Positions 15,947-23,846 of a stretch of DNA of 64,000 nucleotides are shown piece after piece. The stretch is taken from assembly GCF_008312835.1 (NCBI RefSeq), contig NZ_VSKS01000001.1:124001-188000 (forward strand). Reading direction: 5' to 3'. The notes under the pieces are model-generated. The model saw nothing but the letters and a program-made list of their open reading frames with translations. It made no database searches and had not been told where the DNA came from. Source of the DNA: Streptomyces marokkonensis (GTDB lineage Bacteria; Actinomycetota; Actinomycetes; Streptomycetales; Streptomycetaceae). Position 1 is the stretch's first letter. Each line of letters begins with the position of its first letter. The translations under genes were made by a program, and so were the position numbers.

Positions 15947-17275
15947 ATGCAGGCAGAACCGAGGAAATCACTGGTGGGGGAGGAGTACGAGGTCGAGGTC
16001 GGCCCCGTCGCCCACGGCGGCCACTGCATCGCCCGTACCTCCGAGGGCCAGGTCCTCTTCGTCCGGCACGCCCTGCCCGGCGAGCGGGTCGTCGCGCAGA
16101 TCACGGAGGGCGAGGAGGGGGCCCGCTTCCTGCGCGCCGACGCGGTGCGGGTGCTGGACGCCTCCAAGGACCGGATCGACGCCCCCTGCCCGTTCGCCGG
16201 GCCCGGCCGCTGCGGCGGCTGCGACTGGCAGCACGCCAAGCCCGGCGCACAGCGGCGCCTGAAGGGCGAGGTCGTCGCCGAGCAGTTGCAGCGCCTGGCC
16301 GGGCTCACGCCCGAGGAGGCCGGCTGGGACGGCACCGTGATGCCCGCCGAGGGCGACAAGGTCCCCGCCGGGCAGGTCCCGGCGTGGCGCACGCGTGTCC
16401 AGTACGCGGTGACCGCGGACGGCCGCGCGGGACTGCGCCGGCACCGCTCGCACGAGGTCGAGCCGATCGACCACTGCATGATCGCCGCGGAGGGCGTCAG
16501 CGAGCTCGGCATCGAGAAGCGGGACTGGACCGGCATGGACTCCGTCGAGGCGATCGCCGCGACGGGCTCCCAGGACCGCCAGGTCGTCCTCACCCCGAAG
16601 CCCGGCGCCCGCCTCCCGCTGGTCGAACTCGACCGCCCCGTCTCGGTCCTGCGCATCGACGAACGCTCCGGCCAGGTCCACCGCGTCCACGGCCGCCCCT
16701 TCGTCCGCGAACGCGCCGACGGCCGCACGTACCGCGTCGGGGGCGGCGGCTTCTGGCAGGTCCACCCGAAGGCCGCCGACACCCTCGTCACCGCGGTCAT
16801 GCAGGGCCTGCTGCCCCGCAAGGGCGACATGGCCCTCGACCTCTACTGCGGCGTCGGCCTGTTCGCGGGCGCCCTGGCCGACCGGGTCGGCGAGGCGGGC
16901 GCGGTCCTCGGCATCGAGTCGGGCAAGCGCGCGGTGGAGGACGCCCGCCACAACCTCGCGGACTTCCCGCGCGTCCGCATCGAACAGGGCAAGGTCGACG
17001 CGGTCCTGCCCCGCACGGGCATCACGGAGGTCGACCTCGTCGTCCTCGACCCGCCGCGGGCGGGCGCCGGCCGCAAGACGGTGGAGCACCTGTCGTCCCT
17101 GGGCGCCCGCAGGATCGCGTACGTCGCCTGCGATCCGGCGGCGCTGGCACGGGACCTGGCCTACTTCCGGGACGGGGGGTACCGGGTGCGGACGCTGCGG
17201 GTGTTCGACCTGTTTCCGATGACGCATCACGTGGAGTGCGTCGCCATCCTCGAGCCGGCCGCGAAGGGCTCCTGA
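15947..17275 (+). CDS. TRAM-domain 23S rRNA m5U methyltransferase-like enzyme
   Basis: A 442-residue protein. The N-terminal TRAM domain is at about 10-70. A cluster of Cys follows (CPFAGPGRCGGCDW), typical of the [4Fe-4S] site of RlmD/RumA. The SAM-binding motif is DLYCGVGLF, then LDPPRAGAG and YVACDPAALARDL with the catalytic Cys. It should methylate uridine in 23S rRNA or tRNA. ATG 15947 is the likely start; an ATG at 15926 is in frame. It is the equivalent of Rv2689c and marks the end of the conserved block. Confidence 0.9.
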   Translation: MQAEPRKSLVGEEYEVEVGPVAHGGHCIARTSEGQVLFVRHALPGERVVAQITEGEEGARFLRADAVRVLDASKDRIDAPCPFAGPGRCGGCDWQHAKPGAQRRLKGEVVAEQLQRLAGLTPEEAGWDGTVMPAEGDKVPAGQVPAWRTRVQYAVTADGRAGLRRHRSHEVEPIDHCMIAAEGVSELGIEKRDWTGMDSVEAIAATGSQDRQVVLTPKPGARLPLVELDRPVSVLRIDERSGQVHRVHGRPFVRERADGRTYRVGGGGFWQVHPKAADTLVTAVMQGLLPRKGDMALDLYCGVGLFAGALADRVGEAGAVLGIESGKRAVEDARHNLADFPRVRIEQGKVDAVLPRTGITEVDLVVLDPPRAGAGRKTVEHLSSLGARRIAYVACDPAALARDLAYFRDGGYRVRTLRVFDLFPMTHHVECVAILEPAAKGS

Positions 17276-17704
17276 CCTGCCGTTTCTTGCGTGCACGTTA
17301 TGTGCGGTGTGGGCGTTACGCGCGATATCTTGACGCTCGTGACGCTCATTTGACGCTCGTCCTGATGAGGCGTCAGATGTGTTGCGTCGCTGGTCAGCCG
17401 GCCTGATGGGGAAGTCCGCGAGGCAGGCGTGCCGGAGATTTCTGGTGTCAAGCAGTGGTACACGGCTCATATGTAGTTTGACCAGCGAAAACAGCTCCGA
17501 TCGCCACAAGCTGCGGACGGCTGGTCCGGGTATAGTCCGGATCTTGGTTCGAAGGTTCGCGATGATGAGCGCTGCTCGCATGCTGCGCTTGTACGACGAT
17601 GACGGCTTCGGTACTGCTTCGAGAGGCGACGACGGGCCGCAGAAGACTTCGCGAGACACACGGTGGCTCTGCACGGTCACGCGGCGCTGCGCGGGGGCCG
17701 CGGT
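17276..17704. other. 429-bp region without a convincing gene
   Basis: Lower in G+C than its neighbours, with no reading frame showing Streptomyces third-position bias. It holds a three-copy TGACGCTC array (17331-17360) and GGCGTCA in inverted orientation at 17369-17375. It separates the conserved block from the variable region, so it may be an old insertion boundary. Confidence 0.5.
17331..17360 (+). repeat. Three direct repeats of TGACGCTC
   Basis: TGACGCTCGT (17331-17340), TGACGCTCATT starting at 17340, and TGACGCTCGT (17351-17360) lie almost head to tail on an approximately 10-bp period. That would place the copies on one face of the helix, as for a cooperative DNA-binding protein. Confidence 0.6.
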
Positions 17705-19315
17705 TCAGCGGTTCCCGGGGACGAGGGGGCGGGTGGTGGCGGGTGTGTCCGTCTCGCACACGGTGCCGTCGGCGGGGCGGGTGCCGTGGATGAGGGCGGC
17801 GCCGACCGCGCTGTCGACACACGTGTTGGTGCCGTAGGAGCCGTGTCCGACTCCTTCACGTGTGAGCAGGACCGCGGAGTCCAGTGTGCGGGTCATGTTC
17901 TCGGCCCAGTGGTGCGGGGTGACGGGGTCCAGCCGGCCTGCGACCACCAGTGCGGTCGGCGTACCGGCGCCGGTGAGCGGCTTGGTGACGCGGTCCTTGT
18001 TCGGCGCGGGCCACCGAGCGCAGTTCAGGGCGGAGTAGGCGGCCCGGGGTCCGATCCGCTCGGCCTCGGTGACGGCCTTGGTGGCTGCGGCCCTGTGCGC
18101 GGCGATGCCGGCCGGGGTCTGCCAGTCGGCGCAGCGCACCGCGGTGTGGGTTTCGAACATCGCGGTGGGGACGGGGAAGGGGGAGACCGTGACGCTGCTC
18201 CACATGATGTGCAGGGGTGCGCCGTTGCCCTCCTGTGCGGCCAGCAGGGCCGAGGTCAGCAACGGCCAGGTGTTCTGGTCGCCGGCCAGTGCCCGGGTGG
18301 CCTCGAGGGCCATGGCGCCGTCGAGTTCACCGCCCGGCGTGACCCCCTTGAGGGGGGCGATCTTCAGCGGTTTCGCCTCCAGCGTGTCGATCAGTGTGTC
18401 GAACGCCGCCTGGGGGTCCCCCGTTCCGAACGGGCACACCGCGGTCCCTTCGGTGCGGCAGGTCTCGAACCAGGCGTTGAGCGTCCGTTCGCTTGCCACG
18501 GCGACCTCCTGCTGGAGGGGGAGGGGGTTGCCGAACCACTGGTTGGTGTCGACGGGTGCGTCGAGCACCATCTGGCGGACCCGGTCGGGGAACAGGGTGG
18601 CGTACATCGGTCCGACCACGGTGCCGTAGGACAGGCCGTAGTACGTGATCGTGTCCTCGCCGAGGGCGGAGCGGACCTGGTCGATGTCGCGGGCCACGTT
18701 GTCGGTGGACAGGCTGGCCAGGAACTTCTTGCTCTGGTGCTTGGCGCAGCCGTCGGTGAACGCGACGGCGTCGGCCAGCAGTCGCGGCAGGGGTTTGCCC
18801 CCGGGGACGGCCGGGTCGAAGTCGGTGCCGGCGGCGTTGGCCCGCTGCTCGTCGGTCAGGCAGCGGACGGCCTGCGATCGGCCGACGCCGCGCGGGTCCA
18901 TCGCGATGATGTCGAATCTGGCGAGCACTTCGGCTGAGAAAGCGCCGGGAGTACCGGTTGCCTTGGGCAGATTGCGCAGTGTCTCGGTGGCGGAGACTCC
19001 GGGTCCGCCCGGGTTGAAGACCAGGCTGCCGATGCGGCGGTCGGGATCCGTGGCGCGGTGCCGCATGACCGCGAGCGGGATCTGCCTGCCGTCGGGCTCG
19101 GTGTACTCCTGCGGCACCTCGAGCGTGGCGCATTCGAGCTTCTTCCCGCACGTGCTCCACGTGAGCGGGTCCGGTGAGGGACCCGGGACCGGTGCCCCCG
19201 CTGCGGACGTGCTGCGCGGCCCCGAGGCACCGGACGAACACCCTGTCAGGACCACGAGGGCCGCGGCGAGCGTCGCCCCGTACCGGGCGGTGAGCCTTGG
19301 CCTCGACTGGATCAT
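17705..19315 (-). CDS. Secreted alpha/beta-hydrolase lipoprotein, tripeptidyl-peptidase type
   Basis: A 536-residue exported enzyme. The signal peptide ends in the lipobox LTGC (Cys about 26). The alpha/beta-hydrolase core contains oxyanion region NPGGPG, nucleophile elbow GLSYGT, acid AGRLDPVTP and catalytic His in GVGHGSYG. The C-terminal part is the TAP-like domain. These enzymes remove tripeptides from the N terminus of proteins outside the cell (Slp/Tap family of Streptomyces). Six or more Cys suggest disulfides. It stands alone; the 114-bp gap to the next gene on the same strand may hold its promoter. Confidence 0.92.
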   Translation of the reverse strand: MIQSRPRLTARYGATLAAALVVLTGCSSGASGPRSTSAAGAPVPGPSPDPLTWSTCGKKLECATLEVPQEYTEPDGRQIPLAVMRHRATDPDRRIGSLVFNPGGPGVSATETLRNLPKATGTPGAFSAEVLARFDIIAMDPRGVGRSQAVRCLTDEQRANAAGTDFDPAVPGGKPLPRLLADAVAFTDGCAKHQSKKFLASLSTDNVARDIDQVRSALGEDTITYYGLSYGTVVGPMYATLFPDRVRQMVLDAPVDTNQWFGNPLPLQQEVAVASERTLNAWFETCRTEGTAVCPFGTGDPQAAFDTLIDTLEAKPLKIAPLKGVTPGGELDGAMALEATRALAGDQNTWPLLTSALLAAQEGNGAPLHIMWSSVTVSPFPVPTAMFETHTAVRCADWQTPAGIAAHRAAATKAVTEAERIGPRAAYSALNCARWPAPNKDRVTKPLTGAGTPTALVVAGRLDPVTPHHWAENMTRTLDSAVLLTREGVGHGSYGTNTCVDSAVGAALIHGTRPADGTVCETDTPATTRPLVPGNR

Positions 19316-19429
19316 GATGATTTTCCCCTTCTCCGTACTCGTGTCGTTCCGCGCGACCGGGCCGTGCCGGTCGCGCGGGAGGCCGGCCGAGGAGGGCCGG
19401 CGTCGGTCGTGCCGTCTCGCTTCGGGGGG

Positions 19430-20077
19430 TCAACGCCCGGCCGCGTCGAGCAGAGCGGAGTACCGCAGCCGGAGCGCGCGCTCCATGCTGGCCAGAACGG
19501 CTCCGCCCCCCAGCGCGAGGTTCAGCCAGATCGGCAGGTGTATCGGCGATTCGAACGTTCCGACCCGCTGCATGACGGGGGGAATGCGGGACAGGGGTTC
19601 GGCGAGCTGCACCAGGTTCAGGCCCACACCGATGACGAGCAGCAGCACCGATCCGATGGCGATCGCCCGGCTCAGCCCCGGATGGCGGACACCGAAACGC
19701 GCCCGCCGCCCCTCCGCCGACGTCGGGTCGGGCGTGAGCTGACGCGGCTGTCCGTCCCGGGGGCGGTAGTGGCAGCGCTTGACGCCGTAGTCGCTCATCG
19801 CCACCTCGATGACGCCCCCGTCGACGGGGAAGACCGCGGGCAGCTTCGACTCGGCCACGTGCCTGCCGTCCAGGAACAGATGCGCCCGGACCCTGCTGTT
19901 GTCCAACCGTGCCCAGTGCCGTACGTCGACGGCGTACAGGCGGGCGTGCCCGGCATCACCGGGAAGCCGCAGCCAGAACAGCGAGCGCAGGGGGAGCTGC
20001 CACCAGCGGAACCGCTGCAGCTCCCTGCCGTCTCCCGGTTTGAGGCGCCTCGATGCCGCCCACTGCTTCAAGGCCAT
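19430..20077 (-). CDS. Membrane protein of unknown function
   Basis: A 215-residue protein. Residues 1-130 are soluble and rich in Trp/Arg (RFRWWQLPLRSLFWLRLPGD). Two membrane helices lie at about 137-160 (AIAIGSVLLLVIGVGLNLVQL) and 180-200 (LPIWLNLALGGGAVLASM). I do not recognise the family. It is transcribed away from the TetR gene across a 119-bp region containing large inverted repeats, so it is the likely target of that regulator. Confidence 0.78.
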   Translation of the reverse strand: MALKQWAASRRLKPGDGRELQRFRWWQLPLRSLFWLRLPGDAGHARLYAVDVRHWARLDNSRVRAHLFLDGRHVAESKLPAVFPVDGGVIEVAMSDYGVKRCHYRPRDGQPRQLTPDPTSAEGRRARFGVRHPGLSRAIAIGSVLLLVIGVGLNLVQLAEPLSRIPPVMQRVGTFESPIHLPIWLNLALGGGAVLASMERALRLRYSALLDAAGR

Positions 20078-20102
20078 GCTCCGCCCTCTCCTTCGCGCCT
20101 CA

Positions 20103-20163
20103 CTAGTACAGCGTGTTGGAGAGACGCTAACACACTGTGCTAGTACGGCGTGCTAGTACAGTG
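20103..20163. promoter_or_regulatory. Overlapping inverted repeats, TetR operator region
   Basis: Repeat 1: CTAGTACAGCGTGTTGG (20103-20119) with CTAACACACTGTGCTAG (20127-20143), 14 of 17 paired. Repeat 2: CACTGTGCTAGTAC (20133-20146) with GTGCTAGTACAGTG (20150-20163), 12 of 14 paired. CTAGTAC occurs three times. The sites sit between the divergent membrane-protein and TetR genes and would cover both promoters. Confidence 0.75.
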
Positions 20164-20196
20164 AGGGGCGTTGGGAGAAGCGAAGGAGAGCGGGGC

Positions 20197-20808
20197 ATGG
20201 ACACACGCGAGAGGATCCTCAAGGCCGCTGCGGAGATGATCGCCGAGGACGTGACGGCGAAGCTGAGCGTGCGAGCGGTCGCCGCGCGTGCGGGAGTGAG
20301 CACGGGCTCGCTGAGGTTCCACTTCCCCACCCAGCGCGCCCTGCAGGACAGCTTGCTCGCGCGGATCTACGGACACCTCCTGCCCGGCGACCCGATCCGG
20401 GACCGTTCGCTGCCGCCCCGCGAACGGCTGCTGAACTGCCTGCGGCAGGTCCTCGCACTGACCGGCACCAACGAACAAGCGCGAGCCGCATGGGGTGCGA
20501 CGTACAGGGCCTTCATCGAACCCGAGCCGACCGAGCCGGTGCGCGCCGCGTACCTACGCCTTGAGCGGGAGGCGGAGCGCCGGGTCGAACACTGGCTGGC
20601 CGTGCTCGTCGAGGAAGGCGTCCTGCCCCCGGGAGACCACACCCGCAACGTCAGGTTCCTTCTCACCGTCCTCAACGGACTCTCGTTCGAACGCGCCCTG
20701 CCCACCGGCGAATCCGTCCTCGTCGCCGAGACCCAGACCCTCAACGCCGCCGTCGATCAGGTCCTCTCCACCGGCCCCGCACCACCCGCCGGGCCGGCTC
20801 TGCCGTGA
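20197..20808 (+). CDS. TetR-family repressor
   Basis: A 203-residue regulator. The N-terminal HTH (about 1-48) reads DTRERILKAAAEMIAEDV...VRAVAARAGVSTGSLRFHFPTQRAL, a standard TetR recognition helix. The remainder is the ligand-binding domain with PPRERLLNCLRQVL and a C-terminal helix of TetR_C type. ATG 20197 has GAAGGAGAG at 20182-20190; a longer frame upstream runs into the operator and was rejected. It probably represses itself and the divergent membrane protein. Confidence 0.9.
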   Translation: MDTRERILKAAAEMIAEDVTAKLSVRAVAARAGVSTGSLRFHFPTQRALQDSLLARIYGHLLPGDPIRDRSLPPRERLLNCLRQVLALTGTNEQARAAWGATYRAFIEPEPTEPVRAAYLRLEREAERRVEHWLAVLVEEGVLPPGDHTRNVRFLLTVLNGLSFERALPTGESVLVAETQTLNAAVDQVLSTGPAPPAGPALP

Positions 20809-21209
20809 ACCGGACCAGCCCCCCTCCGCACCCGCTCCCCCTCGGGTCTCGGTACGCGTCGTCCGGACCGCGGCCACCGGGCCGAGGACGTCAACACCTA
20901 TCGGCGGGGCGTCGCCGAGGACCGGGAGCGCTACCCGCGCGATGGGCGAGTGGGGCCGGCAGGTTGCCCTCGTTCGCGACGCGTCGGCGTGACTGTCGCC
21001 CACCAGGGACAGCCGACAGCCGGCTTACGCGAAGGGCGCAAGCCGGTGATCGGTCATGACGTCGTCCGGCCCCATCGGTGACGACGGAGCGCATGCCGGA
21101 GGAGTCTCGTAGCCGTTCACGGGCCGTCCGGTCGCGGACGCCCAGGACGTCACCCGCACGGACTCGGTGCGACTCGGTGCGCGGCACGTCCCGGGTGCTC
21201 CGATCCGCT
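20809..21209. other. 401-bp region, possible gene relic
   Basis: No intact gene. One frame between about 20885 and 21000 reads EDVNTYRRGVAEDRERYPRDG, which has normal Streptomyces composition but no start or partner, so it may be a decayed fragment. The rest shows no structure I can interpret. Confidence 0.3.
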
Positions 21210-22145
21210 TCAGCCGCCGGTGGGCGTGTCCCCTGAGGGAGCCGGGACCAGTCGGTACCCGCCGTCCTCGCGTAGCACGTGTCCGGCGGTCGGCGGCGGG
21301 AAATGGCTCCCAAGCAGGAGAGTTGACGTACCGGCCAGTGAGCCGAGCACCTGGTTCCGGGTCCTGGCCGCGAGTTCGGGAGCGACGTCCACACAGCTGC
21401 AGAGCTCCGGATGCGCCATCTGGACCGGGTGGTGGATGCTGTCGCCGGTGACCAACGCGGTCTCGTCACGGCTGCTCAGTTCCACCGCTACCTGCCCCGG
21501 TGTGTGGCCGGGGGTGGGCAGTAGACGGATGCCCGGCGCGACGTCCGTGCCCTCGTCCGGAACATCGATGAGGTCGAACAGACCTGCTTCCCGGACGGGA
21601 TGGACCGAGTCCCGGAACATCTGCCGACGCGCCTCCTCCATGTCGACACCCGCCCAGTAGTCCCACTCGGTGCGTGAGGTGAGATAGCGCGCGTTCGGGA
21701 AGGTGGGCACCCAGGCGTCGCCCTCGGCACGCGTGTTCCACCCCACGTGGTCGGCGTGGAGGTGGGTCAGGACCACGAGGTCGACGCTCTCCGGCGCGAA
21801 GCCCGCCGCCCGTAGCCGTGCTTCGTAGTCGCTGTTCAGGTTGTGCCAGGCGGGGTTGGCGCGCCGCTTCCCGTTTCCGATGCCGGTGTCCACCAGCACC
21901 CGCATGCCGTCCACCTCGACGGCGAAGCTGTGACTCGCCAGGCGCAGGACGCCTTGTTCGTCGGCGAATTCGGGGCTCAGCCAGGAAGTCCGGCTCACGA
22001 GGCCGGTGGTTGCCCCGGGCAGCAGCCACGGACCGGTCTGGGCGGGCAGGACCACTTCGTCGATGCGTCGTACGGTGTGGTTGCCCACCGTCCAGGAAGA
22101 GGCGGGGGGAGTGATGGACGTGGTCGCTTGCGATGAGGTGAACAC
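21210..22145 (-). CDS. MBL-fold metallo-hydrolase
   Basis: A 311-residue enzyme with the binuclear zinc motif THLHADHVGW, further ligand His in TPGHTPG, bridging Asp in VTGDSIHH and a late His in LGSHFPPP. It resembles the quorum-quenching lactonase/methyl-parathion-hydrolase branch; the substrate is unknown. There is no export signal. GTG 22145 follows AAGGAAAG and lies 11 bp after the MFS stop, so the two are one operon. That operon is divergent from the amidase operon and shares TetR-type operators with it. Confidence 0.88.
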   Translation of the reverse strand: MFTSSQATTSITPPASSWTVGNHTVRRIDEVVLPAQTGPWLLPGATTGLVSRTSWLSPEFADEQGVLRLASHSFAVEVDGMRVLVDTGIGNGKRRANPAWHNLNSDYEARLRAAGFAPESVDLVVLTHLHADHVGWNTRAEGDAWVPTFPNARYLTSRTEWDYWAGVDMEEARRQMFRDSVHPVREAGLFDLIDVPDEGTDVAPGIRLLPTPGHTPGQVAVELSSRDETALVTGDSIHHPVQMAHPELCSCVDVAPELAARTRNQVLGSLAGTSTLLLGSHFPPPTAGHVLREDGGYRLVPAPSGDTPTGG

Positions 22146-22156
22146 GGCGACTTTCC

Positions 22157-23491
22157 TTACCTGTTACGGGTCGCGAGGACGGAGATGTCTGGAGCGGGTG
22201 TGTCGGGTGTGCCGGGTGAGGCGGATGTGTAGTTGCTCGTTGCCGGGCGGGAGTGGGCGTCCGGGGACGGTGTCCGGTGCCGACTGCGCAGCGACGCGGT
22301 CAGCGTCGCGACTGCGACGGTCGCCAGTACGGCCACGCAGCCGGCATGGGCCATTGCTGCCGTACGCAGCCCGAAGCCGGCGGTGAGGGCGCCGGCGCCG
22401 ATGGCGGGCAGACTCATCGCCAGGTAGCTGAGTACGTAATAGGAGGCGAGCGTGCCGCCCTTCTCCCGGGCCGGGACCGAGCCGACGACCGCGCGCAGCG
22501 CGCCCTGGGAGACGGCTCCGAAGCCGAACCCGGCCAGCGCCGCCCCGGCGAAGAGAAGTACGGGGCCGGCGAGATGGAGGGCACCCAGGGTCAGGACGGC
22601 CGCCGGAATCACCGCGCAGCTCCCGAGAAGAGCGGAGACGTCGGCACGCACCCTGCGCGTGACGTACACCGTCGGGGCGGCGACGGCCGTCAGCGTGAAG
22701 AAGACCATGCCGCCGGCGTATTCGGGTCCGCCGGGGGAGATGAGCGTTGTGAAGCCCGGTCCCAGGGACGAGTAGAAGCCGCCGAGTGCCCAGACGGCGA
22801 CGACGCCGGCGCCGTTGAGCAGGAGAGCGTGGGCGGCCGCCGACGGCAGCGCCAGGTGGGGCCGTGTCGAGCGCAGTGCTCCGGGACGGCGGCGGACGGT
22901 CTCGGGCGTCGCGACAAGGGCGATGGCCTGCGCGGCGAACACGGCGATCAGGGCCGCGTACACCGTGATCGTCGGAACGGGGGCGAAGCGCACCATGAGG
23001 GTGGCCGCCAGGACGCCGGCCGCCATGCCCGTCATTGGCGCGATGCTGTTGGCCAGAGCGGGGCGACCCGGCCGGGCGGGGTCTTCCAGGTCGAGGAGAG
23101 CCGCACCTGCTGCGCTGGTCGCCGCGCCGGTCGCGATGCCCTGCAGCACGCGGGCGCCGATCAGGGTGGTCAGGCCGCCGGCCGTGGCGAACAGTGCCAT
23201 GGAGGCGACCTGGACCGCGAGCGCGCCCAGGAGCACGGGGCGGCGTCCGACATGGTCGGAAAGGGTTCCGGTCGTCAGCAGTGCGATCAGGAGCGCCAGG
23301 GCGTAGGCGCTGAAGACCACGGTGATGTCGAGGGACGACAACTGCCACTGAGCCTGGTAGTGGGGGTACAGCGGGGTCGGCGCGCTGGATGCGGCGAGCA
23401 GCGCGATCAGGATCGAGGCGTGCAACGCGAACGGCAGGCGTCCGGATGGGGAGGTGCGGGGAGGCGCGAGGCCCGCGGGGACGCTCCGCAT
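22157..23491 (-). CDS. MFS transporter
   Basis: A 444-residue transporter with 12 predicted helices. The loop 2-3 signature is GTLSDHVGRRPVLLGAL. A polar Pro/Ser tail follows the last helix. Such pumps export drugs or import small substrates. It is first gene of an operon with the MBL hydrolase. Its start at 23491 is 20 bp from the first operator half, so repression by the TetR protein encoded at 25367 is likely. Together with the amidase it may handle an amide-containing compound; this is inference. Confidence 0.9.
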   Translation of the reverse strand: MRSVPAGLAPPRTSPSGRLPFALHASILIALLAASSAPTPLYPHYQAQWQLSSLDITVVFSAYALALLIALLTTGTLSDHVGRRPVLLGALAVQVASMALFATAGGLTTLIGARVLQGIATGAATSAAGAALLDLEDPARPGRPALANSIAPMTGMAAGVLAATLMVRFAPVPTITVYAALIAVFAAQAIALVATPETVRRRPGALRSTRPHLALPSAAAHALLLNGAGVVAVWALGGFYSSLGPGFTTLISPGGPEYAGGMVFFTLTAVAAPTVYVTRRVRADVSALLGSCAVIPAAVLTLGALHLAGPVLLFAGAALAGFGFGAVSQGALRAVVGSVPAREKGGTLASYYVLSYLAMSLPAIGAGALTAGFGLRTAAMAHAGCVAVLATVAVATLTASLRSRHRTPSPDAHSRPATSNYTSASPGTPDTPAPDISVLATRNR

Positions 23492-23510
23492 GAGGGTCCT
23501 TCCCGTGCTA

Positions 23511-23577
23511 AAAGCGATTGGTTTGCTTTAAGTCACCGTAGGTCCTACGCTCGACTAAAGCAAACGATTCGCTTTTA
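23511..23577. promoter_or_regulatory. Twin TetR-type operators between divergent operons
   Basis: Site 1 AAAGC-N9-GCTTT at 23511-23529 and site 2 AAAGC-N9-GCTTT at about 23558-23576. The two sites together form a larger inverted repeat, with 23-nt arms 23509-23531 and 23555-23577 that match at about 20 positions. They lie between the MFS (minus) and AtzG-like (plus) starts. Confidence 0.8.
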
Positions 23578-23639
23578 CGGTGGCCGGAGGTCCTGTACCA
23601 GCCCCGGCCCGTCGCGCCGCACAGATCCGGAAGGAAGCC

Positions 23640-23846
23640 ATGACCAGCGAACTCACCCCCCAAGAGGCAGCCCGAGGGGCGCTGCGGGCGGGGCTCCCCC
23701 TCGGGGACGGCCGACACGAAGGAGTCGCCATGACGGCCAACCACATCCACTCCGTGATCAGCACGTTGCGCGAGCTCGATTTCGGCGAGACCCCTCCCGC
23801 GTCCTCCTACCGAGCCGGACAGGGGAACGCCGATGCAACCGTTTGA
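23640..23846 (+). CDS. AtzG-like small subunit of the amidase
   Basis: A 68-residue protein. The pattern A...GLPL...R..VAMTANHIHSVISTLRELDFGETPPASSYRAG matches the AtzG/DUF4089 family: two helices followed by a PPA(P/S)xY tail. In the cyanuric-acid pathway AtzG binds and stabilises the amidase AtzE, in a manner like GatC with GatA. ATG 23640 has GGAAGGA at 23629-23635. Its end overlaps the amidase start by 14 bp, so the two are co-translated, supporting a complex. Family assignment is from remembered pattern, not a search. Confidence 0.7.
   Translation: MTSELTPQEAARGALRAGLPLGDGRHEGVAMTANHIHSVISTLRELDFGETPPASSYRAGQGNADATV

Noticed and set aside
17331-17360. CRISPR-like short repeats
   Set aside because: Repeats are 8-10 bp with no spacers of constant length; no cas genes in the window.
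17546-17555. GGTTCGAAGG, resembling a tRNA T-loop
   Set aside because: Flanking bases do not form the 5-bp T stem, and no acceptor or anticodon arms are found.
17379-17837. 152-codon frame running into the peptidase gene from the left
   Set aside because: No third-position G/C bias, and its second half is antisense to the tripeptidyl-peptidase-like gene.
20805-21059. 84-codon frame after the TetR gene
   Set aside because: Arg/Pro/Ser-rich composition, no ribosome site and no homology I recognise. The neighbouring frame with EDVNTYRRGV looks more gene-like but is a fragment.
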